From an uncultured Eubacterium sp. (lineage in GTDB: Bacteria > Bacillota > Clostridia > Lachnospirales > Lachnospiraceae), in assembly GCA_910584245.1 (NCBI GenBank), contig CAJTZF010000001.1, positions 98,655 to 162,654 of the forward strand: DNA of 64,000 bases, given 5' to 3'. Each line of letters begins with the position of its first letter. The first letter of the stretch is position 1. Shown here one piece after another: positions 62,515 through 64,000 of this stretch. The notes under the pieces are model-generated. The model saw nothing but the letters and a program-made list of their open reading frames with translations, ran no database searches and had not been told where the DNA came from. Both the position numbers and the translations under genes were made by a program.

Positions 62515-63597
62515 TTACGCGTTTTCCTCTTCAAACTTTTTCATAAACGCCACAAGCTTCTCAACACCCTCTTTCGGCATCGCATTGTAAATACTTGCGC
62601 GCATACCGCCTACCGTGCGGTGTCCCTTCAGGTTTTCAAACCCTGCTTCTTTCGCCTCTTTGACAAATTTGGCATCCAGCTCTTCGTTTCCTGTCACAAA
62701 CGGCACATTCATCAGGGATCGGTCCTCCTTGCGCACAGTTCCCTTAAACAACTTGCTGGAATCCAGAAAATCATAAAGAATTTTTGCTTTTTCTTCATTT
62801 TTTTGTTTCATAACGGACAGGCCGCCCATTTTCTTAATCCACTGGAACACCTTTCCGCATATATAAATGCCGTAAGCCGGAGGCGTGTTGTACAAGCTCT
62901 GTGCATCCGCATGAATCTTGTACTGAAGCATCGTAGGAACCTTCTCGTCCACCTCGTCCGGAATAAGGTCTTCGCGGATAATAACGATGACTACGCCGGC
63001 CGGCCCGATATTTTTCTGCACGCCGCCGTAAATGACGCCGTATTTTTCTACCTCTACAGGTTCGGACAGAAAGCAGGAGGATACGTCTGCTACTAGTGTT
63101 TTCCCCTTTGTATTCGGCAATGTCTTGTATTTCGTTCCATAAATGGTATTATTTTCACAAATATAAACATAATCTGCGTCTTCGCTGATCGGAAGGTCGG
63201 AACAGTCTGGAATATAGGAAAAGGTCTGGTCCTCTGAAGAAGCGACCTTATTTGCCTTTCCATATTTACATGCCTCGGCATAAGCCTTCTTCGCCCACTG
63301 CCCGGTCACGATATAATCTGCCACACCGTTTTTCATCAGATTCATCGGAATCATCGCAAACTGCTGGGACGCCCCTCCCTGCAGGAACAATACTTTGTAG
63401 TTGTCTGGTATGTTCATCAGTTCACGCAAGTCTGCCTCTGCGGTCTTAATAATCTCATCGTACGCTTTGGAACGATGGCTCATCTCCATCACAGACATTC
63501 CTGTCCCTCTGTAATCCAACATCTCCTCTGCTGCTTCTCTCAATACTTCCTCTGGCAAAACGGCTGGTCCCGCTGAAAAATTGTACACTCTAGCCAC
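62515..63597 (-). CDS. serC: Phosphoserine aminotransferase
   Basis: Second step of serine synthesis: converts phosphohydroxypyruvate to phosphoserine using glutamate and PLP. 360 residues, typical size. MARVYNFSAGPAVLPEEVL is the usual family N-terminus; the PLP lysine lies in GGVQKNIGPAG. GTG 63597 has AAGGAGG eight bases upstream; an in-frame start farther upstream would overlap the acetolactate synthase gene and is unlikely. It precedes serA, forming a serine operon behind the ilvB-like gene. Confidence 0.95.
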   Translation of the reverse strand: MARVYNFSAGPAVLPEEVLREAAEEMLDYRGTGMSVMEMSHRSKAYDEIIKTAEADLRELMNIPDNYKVLFLQGGASQQFAMIPMNLMKNGVADYIVTGQWAKKAYAEACKYGKANKVASSEDQTFSYIPDCSDLPISEDADYVYICENNTIYGTKYKTLPNTKGKTLVADVSSCFLSEPVEVEKYGVIYGGVQKNIGPAGVVIVIIREDLIPDEVDEKVPTMLQYKIHADAQSLYNTPPAYGIYICGKVFQWIKKMGGLSVMKQKNEEKAKILYDFLDSSKLFKGTVRKEDRSLMNVPFVTGNEELDAKFVKEAKEAGFENLKGHRTVGGMRASIYNAMPKEGVEKLVAFMKKFEEENA

Positions 63598-63610
63598 TGC
63601 TAAAACCTCC

Positions 63611-64000
63611 TTATATGTTATATTTATTTGCAAGATCTTCTTCTGTGAAAGACTCCTCGATCGGTTCTCCCGGCGCCACCATCGGCCAAACCTTGTCATC
63701 CTGATCGAGAACACAGTTGATCACAACTGGCTCCTTTGCCTCCATCGCCGCCCGGATCACATCGTCTACCTCTTCTCTGCGCGTAATTTCAAATGCCTTT
63801 GCCCCGAGCGCCTCAGAAACCTTTACATAATCCACCTTATCTCTTAAAATCGTATTAGAATAACGCTTTCCATAGAACAATGTCTGCCACTGGCGTACCA
63901 TCCCCAGCGCATGGTTGTCAAATATAACCTGGATAATCGGAATATTGTAACGGGAAGCCGTCGCCAGCTCGTTCATATTCATGCGGAAACAACCATCCCC
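63611..64000 (-). CDS. ilvB: Acetolactate synthase large subunit, 3' part
   Basis: The visible 129 codons are the C-terminal end of a TPP enzyme; the frame runs off the window at 64000. It keeps GDGCFRMNMNELATA, the TPP/Mg-binding motif, and then VIFDNHALGMVRQWQ and the ending PGEPIEESF, the standard acetolactate synthase C-terminus. It starts the pathway to valine, leucine and isoleucine. serC begins 13 bases after its stop, so transcription probably runs through. Confidence 0.9.
   Translation of the reverse strand, partial: GDGCFRMNMNELATASRYNIPIIQVIFDNHALGMVRQWQTLFYGKRYSNTILRDKVDYVKVSEALGAKAFEITRREEVDDVIRAAMEAKEPVVINCVLDQDDKVWPMVAPGEPIEESFTEEDLANKYNI

Noticed and set aside
63598..63610. 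Riboswitch or T-box between the acetolactate synthase gene and serC
   Set aside because: Only 13 bases separate them, and these hold the serC ribosome site.
1..64000. tRNA, rRNA, CRISPR, prophage or insertion sequences
   Set aside because: No cloverleaf, rRNA core, direct-repeat/spacer array, integrase or transposase was seen on reading both strands.

Overview
The window looks like chromosome of an anaerobic Firmicute, most likely a gut member of the Lachnospiraceae/Clostridia. The evidence is an oxygen-sensitive ribonucleotide reductase (nrdD/nrdG), two pyruvate:ferredoxin oxidoreductases, an iron-containing butanol-type alcohol dehydrogenase, strong AGGAGG ribosome binding sites with frequent GTG/TTG starts, and large secreted multimodular proteins with Ser/Pro or Thr/Pro linkers. 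I see no rRNA, tRNA, CRISPR array or insertion sequence. Most genes lie on the minus strand; plus-strand genes occur only at 3.1-6.9 kb and 46.9-48.8 kb.

Layout. 1-3 kb: the N-terminal part of a secreted repeat-tailed surface protein and a short-chain dehydrogenase whose ribosome binding site lies in a potential hairpin loop. 3.1-6.9 kb (+): an XRE regulator fused to a helical-repeat region, translationally coupled to an ABC-2 exporter, then a GyrI-like ligand-binding protein and a Cys-rich DUF3795-like protein. 7-12 kb (-): accessory, AT-rich stretch with a membrane-anchored unknown, an SRPBCC protein, a BtrH-like/lectin-fold orphan protein preceded by a 37-codon reading frame, a DUF5713-like protein and an acetyltransferase. 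12.1-14.1 kb: lysS and greA with a very good promoter. 14.2-23.3 kb: envelope block (duplicated beta-helix protein, arylsulfotransferase-like protein, DUF6106-like protein, NodB deacetylase, frameshifted surface protein). 23.4-33 kb: recG, dut, nrdG, nrdD, a sigma-70-like protein lacking its promoter-reading parts, an alcohol dehydrogenase, asnA, asnS. 33-46.6 kb: two paralogous PFOR genes flanking a 1950-residue xylanase/esterase/SGNH protein. 46.9-48.8 kb (+): GntR/YtrA-type regulator and ABC-2 transporter. 48.9-58.1 kb (-): transglutaminase protein, PBP, FtsW-type protein, U32 peptidase, zapA, two HAD phosphatases and a GDSL hydrolase. 58.1-64 kb: Na/Pi cotransporter with PhoU-like tail, folC, serA, serC and the 3' end of an acetolactate synthase gene.

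How it fits together. The window describes a fermenter that cleaves decorated xylan outside the cell (GH10 plus two esterase domains on one chain), oxidises the resulting pyruvate by PFOR and can dispose of reductant through an alcohol dehydrogenase. Serine and branched-chain amino acid genes are adjacent, and asparagine is both made (asnA) and charged (asnS) from one cluster. Several secreted proteins share a BIG2-like Ig module, indicating a family-wide surface toolkit.

Most interesting items: the sigma-like protein at 28640-29434, the xylanase fusion at 36789-42641 with its duplicated uncharacterised beta-sandwich module, the BtrH-like orphan with its upstream mini-ORF at 9238-10858, and the arylsulfotransferase-like protein without a signal peptide at 16717-18729. 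All functions are inferred from reading the sequence; no searches were run.
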